A stretch of DNA of 32,513 nt from an uncultured Pigmentiphaga sp. (GCA_937891425.1 CALAGD010000102.1:1-32513), one strand, 5' to 3'; shown: positions 7,286-19,380, numbered from the stretch's first letter. Numbers and translations are program-made. Notes: generated from the letters alone by a model not told the origin.

Positions 7286-8041
7286 ATGAGCCGTGTTGCC
7301 TCCCTCTCATTCAGCCACATGCACCTGCCACGCTATGTGCAGGTAGCCGAGACACTGATGCGCGAAATCCGGGAAGGGTACTATCCGGTTGGCACACTGC
7401 TTCCACCCGAGCCGCAACTATGCGAGCGGTTTGGCGTATCGCGCCACACGGTTCGCGAAGCCGTCCGATTGCTGTGCGAGCAGGGGCTGGTCTCCAGGCA
7501 GCAGGGCATCGGCACGCGCGTGCTGGCGCGCCAGATGCGCCAGCGCTACGTGGCATCGCTGTCATCGCTGCACGACCTGATGGCCTATGCACAACGTACC
7601 CGCCTGCGCTGCCTCGACTGCCGGTGGACCAAGGCCGATGGTGCTCTCGCCCAGTGCCTGCGCTGCGCCAGGGGTGAACTCTGGCTGGAACTCGAGGCCT
7701 GCCGCTATCCGGTGGACGGCGGCGATCCCATCGTGTACATGCGTATCTTCACCCGTCCCGAGTGTGACGGAATACAGCACGTACTCGACCAGAGCGACGC
7801 CTGGGTTTACGGTCTTATCGAGAAGTTCGGCGGCGAGCGCATCCTCGGCGCCGAGCAGGTGGTGAGTGCCATAGAAATGCCTGAGCGGGGTGCCAGGGTG
7901 CTGGGGGTTCTGCCCGGGTCGCCCGGCCTGTTCGTACGCCGTTATTATGTGGGGCAGGACAGCCGGTTGTTGTCTGTTTCCCTGAATTACTACCCTGTCG
8001 ACCGCTTCGAAATCACCACGCGCTGGCACCTTGAAGGGTGA
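7286..8041 (+). CDS. GntR family transcriptional regulator, HutC/UTRA type
   Basis: A 251-residue regulator. Residues about 14-80 form the GntR winged helix-turn-helix: LPPEPQLCERFGVSRHTVREAVRLLCEQGLV, then the wing SRQQGIGTRVL. Residues about 95-245 fit a UTRA ligand-binding domain (LWLELEACRYPVDGGDPIVYMRIF and a C-terminal FVRRYYVGQDSRLLSVSLNYYP strand pair). It is transcribed divergently from the catabolic operon and is its obvious candidate regulator; the effector is probably the substrate or a CoA intermediate (inference). Neither the ATG at 7286 nor that at 7319 has a strong ribosome site. The later start would remove 11 residues and still leave the whole DNA-binding domain. Confidence 0.93.
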   Translation: MSRVASLSFSHMHLPRYVQVAETLMREIREGYYPVGTLLPPEPQLCERFGVSRHTVREAVRLLCEQGLVSRQQGIGTRVLARQMRQRYVASLSSLHDLMAYAQRTRLRCLDCRWTKADGALAQCLRCARGELWLELEACRYPVDGGDPIVYMRIFTRPECDGIQHVLDQSDAWVYGLIEKFGGERILGAEQVVSAIEMPERGARVLGVLPGSPGLFVRRYYVGQDSRLLSVSLNYYPVDRFEITTRWHLEG

Positions 8042-8123
8042 AGCAAAATCCTTCTGCGAGCCGCGCAAACACGAAAGAAACATAACGGGTACAATCCCCC
8101 CTCATTTCCCGTGGCAACTCCCG

Positions 8124-8150
8124 AAAATCTCCCAAACGGGAGATTTTTAT
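8124..8150 (+). terminator. Rho-independent terminator after the GntR gene
   Basis: A perfect ten-base stem AAAATCTCCC (8124-8133) pairs with GGGAGATTTT (8138-8147) across an AAAC loop and runs into T-rich sequence. The A run on the other side would let it work in both directions. It separates the GntR gene from the XRE gene. Confidence 0.85.
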
Positions 8151-8246
8151 TTTCTTGCCACGCAAAACGCAGCAGTCGCGCGGTTCTTTACATTTTGGTA
8201 TTGATTTCAGAGACTTACTGTTTGCGTCTTGGAAGGTCAGAATAGG

Positions 8247-8663
8247 ATGCACATAGGAGCTGCAATCCGGCAGGTACGCGAAACTTTCAAGCTCAAGATC
8301 GAAATGGTCGCAGCAGACGCGGGATTCGATGCCGGAAATCTGTCACGCATAGAAACGGGCCGTCAGAATCCCTCCATTCCACGCCTGGAGGCCATAGCGC
8401 GTGCCATGGACGTCACTGTTGCCGATCTCTACGCTCTGGTCGAGCGCCCCCGCTGGTGGGTGCCGAAAGGCCAAATGCTGCAGGAAGATTCACCCGGGTA
8501 CGCTACCGACTGGACTCGCCTGCAGCGCCACTTCCAGAACCTCGACCAGCGCAATCGCAAGCTGGCTCTCGAAATGATAGAGGCACTTGCCCGAAGCCAG
8601 TGGGAAGCGGAAGTCGCACAAGAAGCCGCGATCAGGGTCGAACGCAAGGAGTCCATTCGTTAG
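8247..8663 (+). CDS. Small XRE-family helix-turn-helix transcriptional regulator
   Basis: A 138-residue protein. Residues about 4-62 form a Cro/C1-type helix-turn-helix (IGAAIRQVRETFKLKIEMVA, then AGFDAGNLSRIETGRQNPSI, then PRLEAIARAMDVTVADLYAL). The rest is hydrophilic and helical, with no recognised ligand domain; LQRHFQNLDQRNRKLALEMIEAL may be an oligomerisation helix. The ATG at 8247 is chosen because GGAAGG lies in the bases before it; an in-frame TTG at 8229 is less likely. It stands alone behind a terminator, has no phage gene nearby and is convergent with the DUF2069 gene. Its target is unknown. Confidence 0.88.
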   Translation: MHIGAAIRQVRETFKLKIEMVAADAGFDAGNLSRIETGRQNPSIPRLEAIARAMDVTVADLYALVERPRWWVPKGQMLQEDSPGYATDWTRLQRHFQNLDQRNRKLALEMIEALARSQWEAEVAQEAAIRVERKESIR

Positions 8664-8896
8664 TTCACCCCAGACTGCACGGCACCCCGGCTCAGCACGC
8701 CTTGCCGGCCCGGCATGCGTGCAGCCGTGTGCGTGTTCTGTAAATGACCCTACAATAAGCGCAGAATGGACCGTGCCTGTGGCACGACAGGGCCTTGCCG
8801 CCACAATCACGCGTCCAGTCAGGTTCGGAGCCAGGCTCACACACGTAGCGGTCCGGGCCGCCGGAAGCACGGAGAACGCCTCGCGTCAGGCTGCAC
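8664..8896. other. Gap between convergent genes: GC-rich hairpins, no gene seen
   Basis: This gap between the XRE gene and the DUF2069 gene holds two short GC-rich inverted repeats, TGCCGG-C-CCGGCA (8703-8715) and CGTGCC-TGT-GGCACG (8772-8786), without U tracts. A TACAAT (8751-8756) resembles a -10 box but has no matching -35. Nothing coding is supported. Confidence 0.5.
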
Positions 8897-9337
8897 TCAG
8901 CCCTGTTTCTGCTTCTTGTGGTGCAGCTTGGACGGCCGTACGTACAGGATGGCGAGAACCACGAAAGCCAGTGTGAGTACGAGTTCGCAGGCCGCCATGA
9001 TGGCCGAGGTGGGTGAGCGGTCTGACCACAGGCGCACCGCACCCTCCATCATGTACGGCATCGCCAGCATGGCGGCCCACTGGAAGGTGTAGACGCGCCC
9101 ACGCAGCAAACCCTGCAACGGCAGCAGCAACGGCAACGCCTTGAGGATCATCCAGGATCCACCCGGCTTCAACGGTGCCACAACACCTTCCCACAAGAGG
9201 CAGACGATGATGAGTGCGATCCATACCCCTGCCGCAGCCTGGCGATAACGGGGCTCTAGCCGGAGCGTGGAAGTCGGGCCGGCTGCCGGCGTCGCAGAGC
9301 CGGCTGTTGTATGCTCAGGATGTCGTGACGGATTCAT
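8897..9337 (-). CDS. DUF2069 family inner-membrane protein
   Basis: A protein of about 146 residues from the ATG at 9337. A Pro/Thr-rich N-terminus is followed by three to four hydrophobic segments: AGVWIALIIVCLLWEGVVA, a shorter one at LKALPLLLPLQGLL, FQWAAMLAMPYMMEG and LVLTLAFVVLAILYV. The end is a lysine/glutamine-rich tail. The central LKPGGSWMILKALPLLLPLQ stretch followed by GLLRGRVYTFQWA is characteristic of DUF2069, a family of unknown function. The open frame continues upstream to ATG 9364 and GTG 9382, and no start has a convincing ribosome site. It is divergent from the YihY gene, with which such genes are often neighbours. Confidence 0.82.
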   Translation of the reverse strand: MNPSRHPEHTTAGSATPAAGPTSTLRLEPRYRQAAAGVWIALIIVCLLWEGVVAPLKPGGSWMILKALPLLLPLQGLLRGRVYTFQWAAMLAMPYMMEGAVRLWSDRSPTSAIMAACELVLTLAFVVLAILYVRPSKLHHKKQKQG

Positions 9338-9533
9338 GCTGATATTATCGCCGCTAATCGGCATGCTTTCGTGCAGACCCACGACTCTTCGAACTGCAAC
9401 CTACACCGTGACACCCGATCGATCGACTCGCACATCAGCCGACGGTGACACCGGCCACGATGGCGTATCCGGCAGCGAACCGCGCACGCTTCCCGGCCAG
9501 GGCACGCAGCCGGGTGCGCCTGCCGCGTCCACC

Positions 9534-10862
9534 ATGCCTGTAATGCCAACCGTGTCCGCCCAGCGGCGCGGCACCGCACCCAGGGACCGCGACTGGCGCA
9601 ACCGCCTGCGGTTGCGAAGCGAGAAACTCCTGCGCATCCTGCGCTTCGCCGCAGCCCGCGCAAGCGAAGAGCGGGTGCCCCAGGTTGCGGCCAGCCTGGC
9701 CTTCACCACCATTCTGTCGATGGTGCCCATGCTCGCCGTAGCGTTCGCCCTGTTCACCGCCTTTCCCATTTTCGGCGAGTTCCGCCATGCGCTTGATGAA
9801 TTCATGGTCAGCAGCCTCATGCCGGACGTGGTTGCCAATACCGTCATGGAGTACATCAACCAGCTCGCGCTGCAGGCATCGCGCGTGTCCACGTTCAGCG
9901 CCATTTTCCTCCTGGTCACCGCCATCTCCCTCATCGTGACCATCGACAAGGCGCTCAACGAGATCTGGCACGTCACCCGGCAGAGGCCGGTTACCCAGCG
10001 CATTCTCGTGTACTGGGCCGTGCTCAGCCTCGGCCCCATGATGCTGGGTGCCAGCCTCTGGACGGCGTCGTACCTCGCGCGCGAATCGCTCGGTCTGGTG
10101 GGCGACCTGCCCCCGTTCATCGCCTTCGCCCTGTCCTGCCTGCCACTGCTCGTCACCGGGCTGGGCATATCAGCCATCTTTCTGGTTGTTCCCAACCAGC
10201 ACGTCGACTGGAAAGACGCACTGCTGGGCGGTTTCGGCACGGCCATCGTCCTGGAACTGATGAAGAACGGTCTGGCTTGGTATGTCACCCGCTTTCAGAT
10301 GCACACCATCGTATATGGTGCGTTCTCCATCCTGTTCCTGTTCCTGCTCTGGGTGTACCTTGCCTGGCTGGTCATCCTGTTTGGCGCCAGCATCACGGCA
10401 AGCCTGCCCATGATCCGCCTTGGCCGGCACACGGTCACGCGCAGCGCGGGCGCCGAATTCCTCGACGCACTGGTCATTCTGCGCCGCCTCATGCTGCGGC
10501 AGGGTGCCACCCCTCCGGGCATTCCCACCCATATCTTGCGGGCACGGCTGCATCTGCACTACAACGAACTCATGCGGGTTCTGGAAGCGCTGACCGAACT
10601 GGGCTACGTGGCCCGGATCGGTGACGGCAGCAAGGAGCGCTGGGCGCTGGTCTGCGACCCCCACACGGCCACGCTGGCGCCGGTCTTCGATCGGTTGCTG
10701 CTCGATCGCGGACAGCCCGTGATTGCCAGCAACCCCGAGCTTGCACGAGTCCTGGCGATAGCCTGGGATGACCTCCGTCACGGTCGTGCACCTACGCTAG
10801 CCGAGGCGTTCGGGCCGCCGCGCAGAACGCGCAAGCAAGCCGCGGCGCACCCGGCCGGGTGA
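9534..10862 (+). CDS. YihY/BrkB family inner-membrane protein
   Basis: A protein of about 442 residues from the ATG at 9534. Family segments are VPQVAASLAFTTILSMVPML, then FPIFGEFRHALDEFM, VTAISLIVTIDKALNEIW, a helix around LGPMMLGASLW, and WKDALLGGFGTAIVLELMKN followed by FSILFLFLLWVYLAWLVILFGA. About six transmembrane helices lie between residues 50 and 300. A soluble C-terminal region of about 130 residues follows, with a winged-helix look (LHYNELMRVLEALTELGYVARIG), typical of the longer betaproteobacterial members. The function is unknown; the link of BrkB to serum resistance in Bordetella does not fix a biochemical role. The frame is open from 9267, but that would overlap the divergent DUF2069 gene. 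GTG 9408 and ATG 9543 are alternatives. Confidence 0.88.
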   Translation: MPVMPTVSAQRRGTAPRDRDWRNRLRLRSEKLLRILRFAAARASEERVPQVAASLAFTTILSMVPMLAVAFALFTAFPIFGEFRHALDEFMVSSLMPDVVANTVMEYINQLALQASRVSTFSAIFLLVTAISLIVTIDKALNEIWHVTRQRPVTQRILVYWAVLSLGPMMLGASLWTASYLARESLGLVGDLPPFIAFALSCLPLLVTGLGISAIFLVVPNQHVDWKDALLGGFGTAIVLELMKNGLAWYVTRFQMHTIVYGAFSILFLFLLWVYLAWLVILFGASITASLPMIRLGRHTVTRSAGAEFLDALVILRRLMLRQGATPPGIPTHILRARLHLHYNELMRVLEALTELGYVARIGDGSKERWALVCDPHTATLAPVFDRLLLDRGQPVIASNPELARVLAIAWDDLRHGRAPTLAEAFGPPRRTRKQAAAHPAG

Positions 10863-11077
10863 GGCAAGCGCCAGCACCCCCGACACCACGTTGCCTTCCC
10901 TCGGCCGGGACAACGGGCGATCGGGCCCGCATGCCGCCCGGGAAACTGCTGCCCGTCGACCTGGGCCGCGCAGCCCGCTGGTAATCTCACGATAAAATAC
11001 GGGTCCCCAACGAATTCCCTGGGCATTGGTTGACCCGTTCAGGGTACACATCCCTTGCCGCGCGAGGATATAAACAC

Positions 11078-11542
11078 ATGCTTAAAGTTCACGAGATACT
11101 GCGCGTGAAGGGCGACGCACTCTATACCGCAACACCCGACACGCCCATCCGTCATGCGGTCGAGACCATGGCCACTCACGACATCGGTTCGCTGGTGATC
11201 ATGGAATTCGGCCAATTGGTGGGCATGCTCACTTTCCGTGAAGTCATCCGGTACCTGCACGACAACGGCCATGTCATCGGCGATGGAACCATCCGATCGA
11301 TCATGGACGACGCGCCGGTCAGCGTTTCGCCCAACACCGACATCGACGAAGTGCGCCGCCTCATGCTGGAACACCACGCGCGGTACATGCCGGTCATGGA
11401 TGGTCCGACGCTGCTTGGCGTGATTTCGCTGCACGATGTCGCCCGTGCCGTAGTCAACGCCCAGCAGTTCGAGAACCAGATGCTGAAAGCCTACATCCGT
11501 GACTGGTCAGGCCCCGAGCCTGCAGAAGACAGGACGGCCTGA
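11078..11542 (+). CDS. CBS-domain-pair protein
   Basis: A 154-residue protein made almost wholly of two CBS domains (Bateman module). The first covers about 10-65 (TPDTPIRHAVETMATHDIGSLV, then GQLVGMLTFREVI) and the second about 78-130 (SVSPNTDIDEVRRLMLEHHA, then RYMPVMDGPTLLGVISLHDV). Such stand-alone modules usually bind adenine nucleotides and regulate partners; none can be named here. The ATG is supported by GAGGA nine bases upstream. It is convergent with dusA. Confidence 0.9.
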   Translation: MLKVHEILRVKGDALYTATPDTPIRHAVETMATHDIGSLVIMEFGQLVGMLTFREVIRYLHDNGHVIGDGTIRSIMDDAPVSVSPNTDIDEVRRLMLEHHARYMPVMDGPTLLGVISLHDVARAVVNAQQFENQMLKAYIRDWSGPEPAEDRTA

Positions 11543-11587
11543 GCCGCATCCATGCCAACGCGCCGGGCGCCCGCACCGCACAATCAT

Positions 11588-12619
11588 TCAGACACGGTGG
11601 GCCGGCGCTGACTCAAGCGACTGTAGCCTGACCCGCACCGCCCGCCAGGCTTCGCCAATGACGGCAGGATCGTTCTGCGCGAGCCGGGCAGGATCCGACA
11701 GAATCTGCCGCCAATGCCGGGCCCCTGGCATCCCGGTCGTGAACCCCAGCAAAGGCTTTACGATCACGCGCAGCGGCACTCCCTCGCCCACCTGACGCGC
11801 TGCATACTCCAGCATGGCCTGCACTACCACGTCCGGGTCGGGAATGTCCGTCTCGGGCCAGAGCACGCGTTCGATTTCCGATAGAACCTGGGGCCTGTTC
11901 CACGCTTCACGGCCCAGCATGATGCCATCCAGCGCCGGCTGTCCATCGCGTGCGTTCAAGTGCCTGACCGCCGTGATGTCGGTGAGCCCGCCATTGAGGA
12001 TGATGCGCAGATGCGGGAAATCCCGCTTGAGGCGGTACACCACATCGTAGCGCAATGGCGGGATGGTCCGGTTCTCTTTGGGTGACAGGCCCTTGAGCAC
12101 GGCGTTGCGCGCATGCACGATGAATACCGTGCATCCCGCCTCACTCACCGCACCCACGAAATCCCGCACGAATCCGTACGACTCGTCGTAGTCCAGCCCG
12201 ATCCGGTGCTTCACCGTGACCGACGCATCGACCGCGTCGCACATCGCCTTCACGCAATCGGCAACCAATTGCGGTTCCGCCATCAGGCATGCTCCGAAGG
12301 CTCCCCTCTGGACGCGTTCCGACGGACACCCACAGTTCAGGTTGATCTCATCGTAACCCCACTGCCGGCCCAGCCGCGCTGCCCGGGCGAGATCGGCCGG
12401 TTCGCTGCCACCCAACTGCAAGGCCACCGGATGCTCTGCGGGGTCGTAGTCCAGGTGCCGTGCCACATCACCATGCAGCAGAGCCGCCGTGGTCACCATC
12501 TCGGTATAAAGCCTCGCATGCGGCGCCAGCAGCCGGTGAAAATACCGGCAGTGCCGCGTCGTCCAGTCAAGCATGGGTGCTACGCACAGCAACCATCCGG
12601 CCCCGGCATTCTTCGTCAT
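11588..12619 (-). CDS. dusA: tRNA-dihydrouridine(20/20a) synthase DusA
   Basis: A 343-residue flavoenzyme that reduces uridines 20 and 20a in the tRNA D-loop. Seen are the N-terminal CVAPMLDWTTRHCRYFHRLL, the YTEMVTT segment, and the active-site loop LNCGCPSERVQRGAFGACLM containing the catalytic cysteine. The flavin phosphate region follows (LNGGLTD and GIMLGREAWNRP), then the C-terminal helical tRNA-binding domain with VIVKPLLGFTTGMPGARHWR. DusA, rather than DusB or DusC, is indicated by GCPSERVQ and the MLDWTTRHCR start. The frame is open to 12682, but homology begins just after the ATG at 12619. No terminator is visible between it and bipA upstream. Confidence 0.94.
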   Translation of the reverse strand: MTKNAGAGWLLCVAPMLDWTTRHCRYFHRLLAPHARLYTEMVTTAALLHGDVARHLDYDPAEHPVALQLGGSEPADLARAARLGRQWGYDEINLNCGCPSERVQRGAFGACLMAEPQLVADCVKAMCDAVDASVTVKHRIGLDYDESYGFVRDFVGAVSEAGCTVFIVHARNAVLKGLSPKENRTIPPLRYDVVYRLKRDFPHLRIILNGGLTDITAVRHLNARDGQPALDGIMLGREAWNRPQVLSEIERVLWPETDIPDPDVVVQAMLEYAARQVGEGVPLRVIVKPLLGFTTGMPGARHWRQILSDPARLAQNDPAVIGEAWRAVRVRLQSLESAPAHRV

Positions 12620-12729
12620 GGCTCGCGCATCCGTTGCATCATCGCTACCGCAGCCTCGTGACCTGCCCTGCACGTCGCGCATCGGGACACGTCGTGCAGC
12701 GCTGGAAGCTACGGAACCTCTGCCGGCGT

Positions 12730-14550
12730 TCAGGCAGCGTCCCGCTGCATGCGGCGCCGCTCATGCTCCTTCAGGTAGCGCTTGCGCAACCGGATCGATT
12801 TCGGCGTCACCTCCACGAGCTCGTCGTCATCGATGAACTGTACTGCGTACTCGAGCGTGAGCTGGACAGGAGGCACGAGATCAATATGCTCGTCCTTGCC
12901 GGCAGCGCGAATGTTGGTGAGTTTCTTCTCGCGGATGGGGTTGACGACCAGATCGTTCTCACGCGAGTGGATCCCGATGATCATGCCTTCATACAGAGGA
13001 TCGCCAGGCGACACGAACAGGCGTCCCCGCTCCTGCAACTTCCACAACGCGTAAGCGACCGCATTCCCGTCGTCCTGACTGACGAGTACGCCATTACGGC
13101 GCTCGCCGACGCTGCCTTCGCGCACCGGGGCATACTCGTCGAACACGTGGCTCATCAGCCCCGTGCCCCGGGTGAGAGTCAGGAATTCACTCTGGAACCC
13201 GATCAGGCCGCGTGCGGGAATGCGGTACTCGAGCCGGGTGCGCCCCTGTCCGGAGGACTCCATGTTGAGCAGCTCGCCCTTGCGGCGCCCCAATTCCTCC
13301 ATGACGGCACCCTGATGTTCGTCTTCCAGGTCAACCGTCAGATGCTCATAAGGTTCGCAGCGCACACCATCGATTTCCTTGAATACGACGCGCGGGCGGG
13401 AGACCGCTAGCTCGTAACCTTCTCGGCGCATGTTTTCGAGCAGAATGGTTAGATGAAGTTCGCCGCGACCGGCCACCTCGAATACGGTGTCGTCATCGGT
13501 ATCGCGCACGCGCAACGCCACGTTGGTCTTCAGCTCCCGATCGAGACGCTCACGCAATTGCCGGCTGGTCACGAACTTGCCCTCGCGCCCCGCCAGGGGG
13601 GACGTGTTCACCATGAAGTTCATGACCAGCGTCGGCTCATCAATACGCAGCAGCGGCAGAGCTTCCGGCTGCAAGGGATCGGTGACCGTGCAGCCGATGC
13701 CCACCTCCTCGATGCCGTTGATGAGGACGATGTCGCCCGCCTGCGCTTCGGGAACCTGCACCCGCTCCAGCCCCTGGAACATCTGCACCTGATTGACGCG
13801 GCCGCGGATCGGCTCACCCTCGGTGCCATACTTTACGACCACATCCTGCCCGGCGCGGATACGGCCGCGGTTGATGCGTCCTACGCCGATCTTGCCCACG
13901 TAGCTGCTGTAATCGAGCGACACGATCTGCAGTTGCAGCGGGCCGTCCGGATCGTCGTTGCGCACGGGCACATGCTGCAGGATAGCCTCGAACAACGGCC
14001 GCATGTCGCCCGAGCGCACGTCGGGCGAAAGCCCGGCGTAACCCGCCAGGCCCGATGCATAGACGATCGGGAAGTCGAGTTGCTCTTCGGTAGCACCCAG
14101 CTTGTCGAACAGGTCGAACGTGGCGTTCACCACGTAATCCGGGCGCGCGCCCGGCCGATCGATCTTGTTGACCACGACGATGGGACGCAGCCCCTGCTCG
14201 AGGGCCTTGCGGGTGACGAAACGCGTCTGCGGCATCGGCCCCTCCACCGCGTCCACGAGCAGCAGCACGCCATCGACCATGGACAGCACCCGCTCGACCT
14301 CGCCGCCAAAGTCGGCGTGTCCCGGTGTGTCAACGATATTGATGTGTGTGCCTTCATAGCGCACCGCACAGTTCTTGGCCACAATGGTGATGCCCCGTTC
14401 CCGTTCGATATCGCCCGAGTCCATGATGCGTTCACCCAGATGCTGGTTCTCCCGGAACGTGCCGGACTGCTTCAGCAGCTGGTCGACCAAAGTGGTCTTG
14501 CCATGATCCACGTGCGCGATGATCGCGATATTGCGCAACGCTCTGGTCAT
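12730..14550 (-). CDS. bipA: Ribosome-associated GTPase BipA/TypA
   Basis: A 606-residue translational GTPase of the EF-G superfamily that helps late 50S assembly, notably in the cold or under stress. The G domain shows AHVDHGKTT (P-loop), RERGITI (switch I), DTPGHADFGG (switch II), NKIDRPGARP and the following guanine-binding region. Beta-barrel domain II, EF-G-like domains, and the BipA-specific C-terminal domain (RGLIGFQSEFLTLTRGTG, GMIIGIHSRENDL, LTNIRAAGKDE) follow. The length is normal. The ATG overlaps the truB stop as ATGA and has GAGGAA ten bases upstream, so it is probably coupled to truB. It ends the rimP operon. Confidence 0.97.
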   Translation of the reverse strand: MTRALRNIAIIAHVDHGKTTLVDQLLKQSGTFRENQHLGERIMDSGDIERERGITIVAKNCAVRYEGTHINIVDTPGHADFGGEVERVLSMVDGVLLLVDAVEGPMPQTRFVTRKALEQGLRPIVVVNKIDRPGARPDYVVNATFDLFDKLGATEEQLDFPIVYASGLAGYAGLSPDVRSGDMRPLFEAILQHVPVRNDDPDGPLQLQIVSLDYSSYVGKIGVGRINRGRIRAGQDVVVKYGTEGEPIRGRVNQVQMFQGLERVQVPEAQAGDIVLINGIEEVGIGCTVTDPLQPEALPLLRIDEPTLVMNFMVNTSPLAGREGKFVTSRQLRERLDRELKTNVALRVRDTDDDTVFEVAGRGELHLTILLENMRREGYELAVSRPRVVFKEIDGVRCEPYEHLTVDLEDEHQGAVMEELGRRKGELLNMESSGQGRTRLEYRIPARGLIGFQSEFLTLTRGTGLMSHVFDEYAPVREGSVGERRNGVLVSQDDGNAVAYALWKLQERGRLFVSPGDPLYEGMIIGIHSRENDLVVNPIREKKLTNIRAAGKDEHIDLVPPVQLTLEYAVQFIDDDELVEVTPKSIRLRKRYLKEHERRRMQRDAA

Positions 14551-15476
14551 AATGTGTATTCCTCGGTTAATGCGATTAGTCGGTCGGGCTTGAGCCATGG
14601 GCCGGATCTGTTTGCGGTGCCCAGAAAGCGCCCGGTGGGTGCGCCATACACGCGCACCATGCCATCGGCCCCCGGCCCCGGTGCACGCACGGTCTGTCCG
14701 TGCAGGAATCGGCGGGCTTCCGATGATTCGAGCTCCTGCACAGGCAGGTGCTGCAGCAGCACATCGATTGCCTGGAGCCGTGCCACCGGTGCAGGGTCGG
14801 CCTCCAGTTGCGACAATGTCACTGCATGGTCGATGGAGAACCCCGCAGTGCGGGTACGCCGCAGGGCCGTCAGGTGCGCCGCGGAGCCCATGGCCCTGCC
14901 GATGTCCTGCGCCAATGTCCGAATGTAGGTACCTTTGCCGCAGTCCACACGTATGGTGGCGGTACCCTGCAACGCATCGAAATCCAGCAGTTCGATCTCA
15001 TGGACTTCCACCTCACGCGCCTGGCGCTCGATCTCAATGCCTTCGCGCGCATACTCGTAAAGTGGACGCCCATCACGCTTCAGTGCCGAATACATGGGTG
15101 GTACCTGCGTGATGCGCCCCACGAACTGTCTCAGCACCCCTCGCACGCGCTCCTCGTCAAGCGCGGGCTGCACCTGCTGCCAGGGCTTTTCCATCACGAC
15201 CTGGCCGGTGTGGTCGCCCGTATTGGTTTCCGTACCGAACCGCAAGGTAGCGACATACTGCTTGTCGGCTTCCAGCATCGCCGCGGCATAACGCGTCGCT
15301 GCCCCGAAGCACAGCACCATGAGCCCCGTTGCAAATGGATCCAGCGTGCCTGTGTGCCCGGCCTTGCGGGCATCCAGCAACCTGCGCACGCGCTGCAAGG
15401 CGTGGTTGCTCGACATGCCCTCCGGCTTGTCGAACAGCAATACGCCATCGATCGCTCGGCCGCGCCGCGATGCCAT
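14547..15476 (-). CDS. truB: tRNA pseudouridine(55) synthase TruB
   Basis: A 309-residue enzyme that makes pseudouridine 55 in the T-loop of tRNAs. It opens with the TruB signature DGVLLFDKPEGMSSNHALQR; the catalytic aspartate is Asp46 in HTGTLDPFATG. Later motifs are KQYVATLRFGTETNTGD, DCGKGTYIRTLAQDIG and the C-terminal PUA-like region (FLHGQTVRAPGP). The ATG at 15476 has AAGG six bases upstream; the GTG just before it is not needed. It lies between rbfA (39-bp gap) and bipA (4-bp overlap). Confidence 0.97.
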   Translation of the reverse strand: MASRRGRAIDGVLLFDKPEGMSSNHALQRVRRLLDARKAGHTGTLDPFATGLMVLCFGAATRYAAAMLEADKQYVATLRFGTETNTGDHTGQVVMEKPWQQVQPALDEERVRGVLRQFVGRITQVPPMYSALKRDGRPLYEYAREGIEIERQAREVEVHEIELLDFDALQGTATIRVDCGKGTYIRTLAQDIGRAMGSAAHLTALRRTRTAGFSIDHAVTLSQLEADPAPVARLQAIDVLLQHLPVQELESSEARRFLHGQTVRAPGPGADGMVRVYGAPTGRFLGTANRSGPWLKPDRLIALTEEYTL

Positions 15477-15515
15477 CACTCACCTTTGTTCAGGAAACAG
15501 GATAACTCGCGGGTG

Positions 15516-15964
15516 TCAGCCGCGCGCGTCGTCGGGGGGTTCGGGCTGGGGCTCGGAATCGGTCGAGCCTTCAACATCGTCGTCCGCGGGCGCACCGCCA
15601 CTGATGCGGTTCGCGCGCTCGATCAGCTCGTTCATGTGAAAGCCATGCACCAGACCGGCATCATGAACGAAATGCAGGCGCGGCACTGTGTGAATATGCA
15701 GCAGCTTGAACAGTTGGGAGTGCAGCCAGCCGGCCTTTTCGTTGAGCACTTCGGCAGCTGCTGCGGGCTGCGCGCCCATGACGGTGAAGTACACCTTGGC
15801 ATGGGCGTAATCCGGCGTGAGATCGACCCGGGTGAGCGTAACGAGCCCCGCCCGGGAGACCGGAATTTCACGCTGGATGAGCTGCGCGAGGTCCTGCCGG
15901 ATCTGATCGGCCAGCCGGACGTTACGATTCGGCGAAGACCTTGAACTGGAACGTTTGCGTACCA

Positions 15965-15965
<1 letters not shown>
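15516..15965 (-). CDS. rbfA: 30S ribosome-binding factor RbfA
   Basis: A 149-residue single KH-like domain protein that helps maturation of the 16S rRNA 5' end. RbfA features are RLADQIRQDLAQLIQRE, DLTPDYAHAKVYFTVMG and LHIHTVPRLHFVHDAG. An extra acidic tail of about 30 residues (ADDDVEGSTDSEPQPEPPDD) extends past the usual end. Its ATG overlaps the infB stop by one base (TAATG), so translation is probably coupled. Confidence 0.96.
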
Positions 15966-19252
<3,287 letters not shown>

Positions 19253-19305
19253 GCGTTTCTCTCTTCCCCGATAACATCATCACCCGGCAACAATACCTGG
19301 TGTCT

Positions 19306-19328
19306 GGCCGGTTTGACGCCAACCGGCC
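19306..19328 (-). other. Stem-loop in the nusA-infB spacer
   Basis: A perfect eight-base GC-rich stem GGCCGGTT (19306-19313) pairs with AACCGGCC (19321-19328) around a seven-base loop. No U tract follows, so it is unlikely to be a plain terminator. It may be an RNA-processing or pausing element (inference). Confidence 0.55.
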
Positions 19329-19344
19329 GTTGCAACCTGCCACT

Positions 19345-19380
19345 CAGACCTGAATATCGCGATTACCCGACTCAGGTCTG
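19345..19380 (-). other. Stem-loop at the nusA stop codon
   Basis: A perfect nine-base stem CAGACCTGA (19345-19353) pairs with TCAGGTCTG (19372-19380) over an 18-base loop. One arm includes the last codons and the stop of nusA. With the second stem-loop 16 bp further on it fills most of the nusA-infB spacer. Confidence 0.55.

Noticed and set aside
8817..8850. A GTCAGGTTCGGAG stretch resembling the SRP RNA apical loop
   Set aside because: The conserved GGAAGCAG-type internal loop and the surrounding helix are missing.
9401..10288. A 295-codon minus-strand frame opposite the YihY gene
   Set aside because: Low-complexity Arg/Ser/Thr product; the plus strand encodes a typical membrane protein.
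13453..14928. A 491-codon plus-strand frame across bipA and truB
   Set aside because: It is a shadow of two certain genes and has no recognisable motif.
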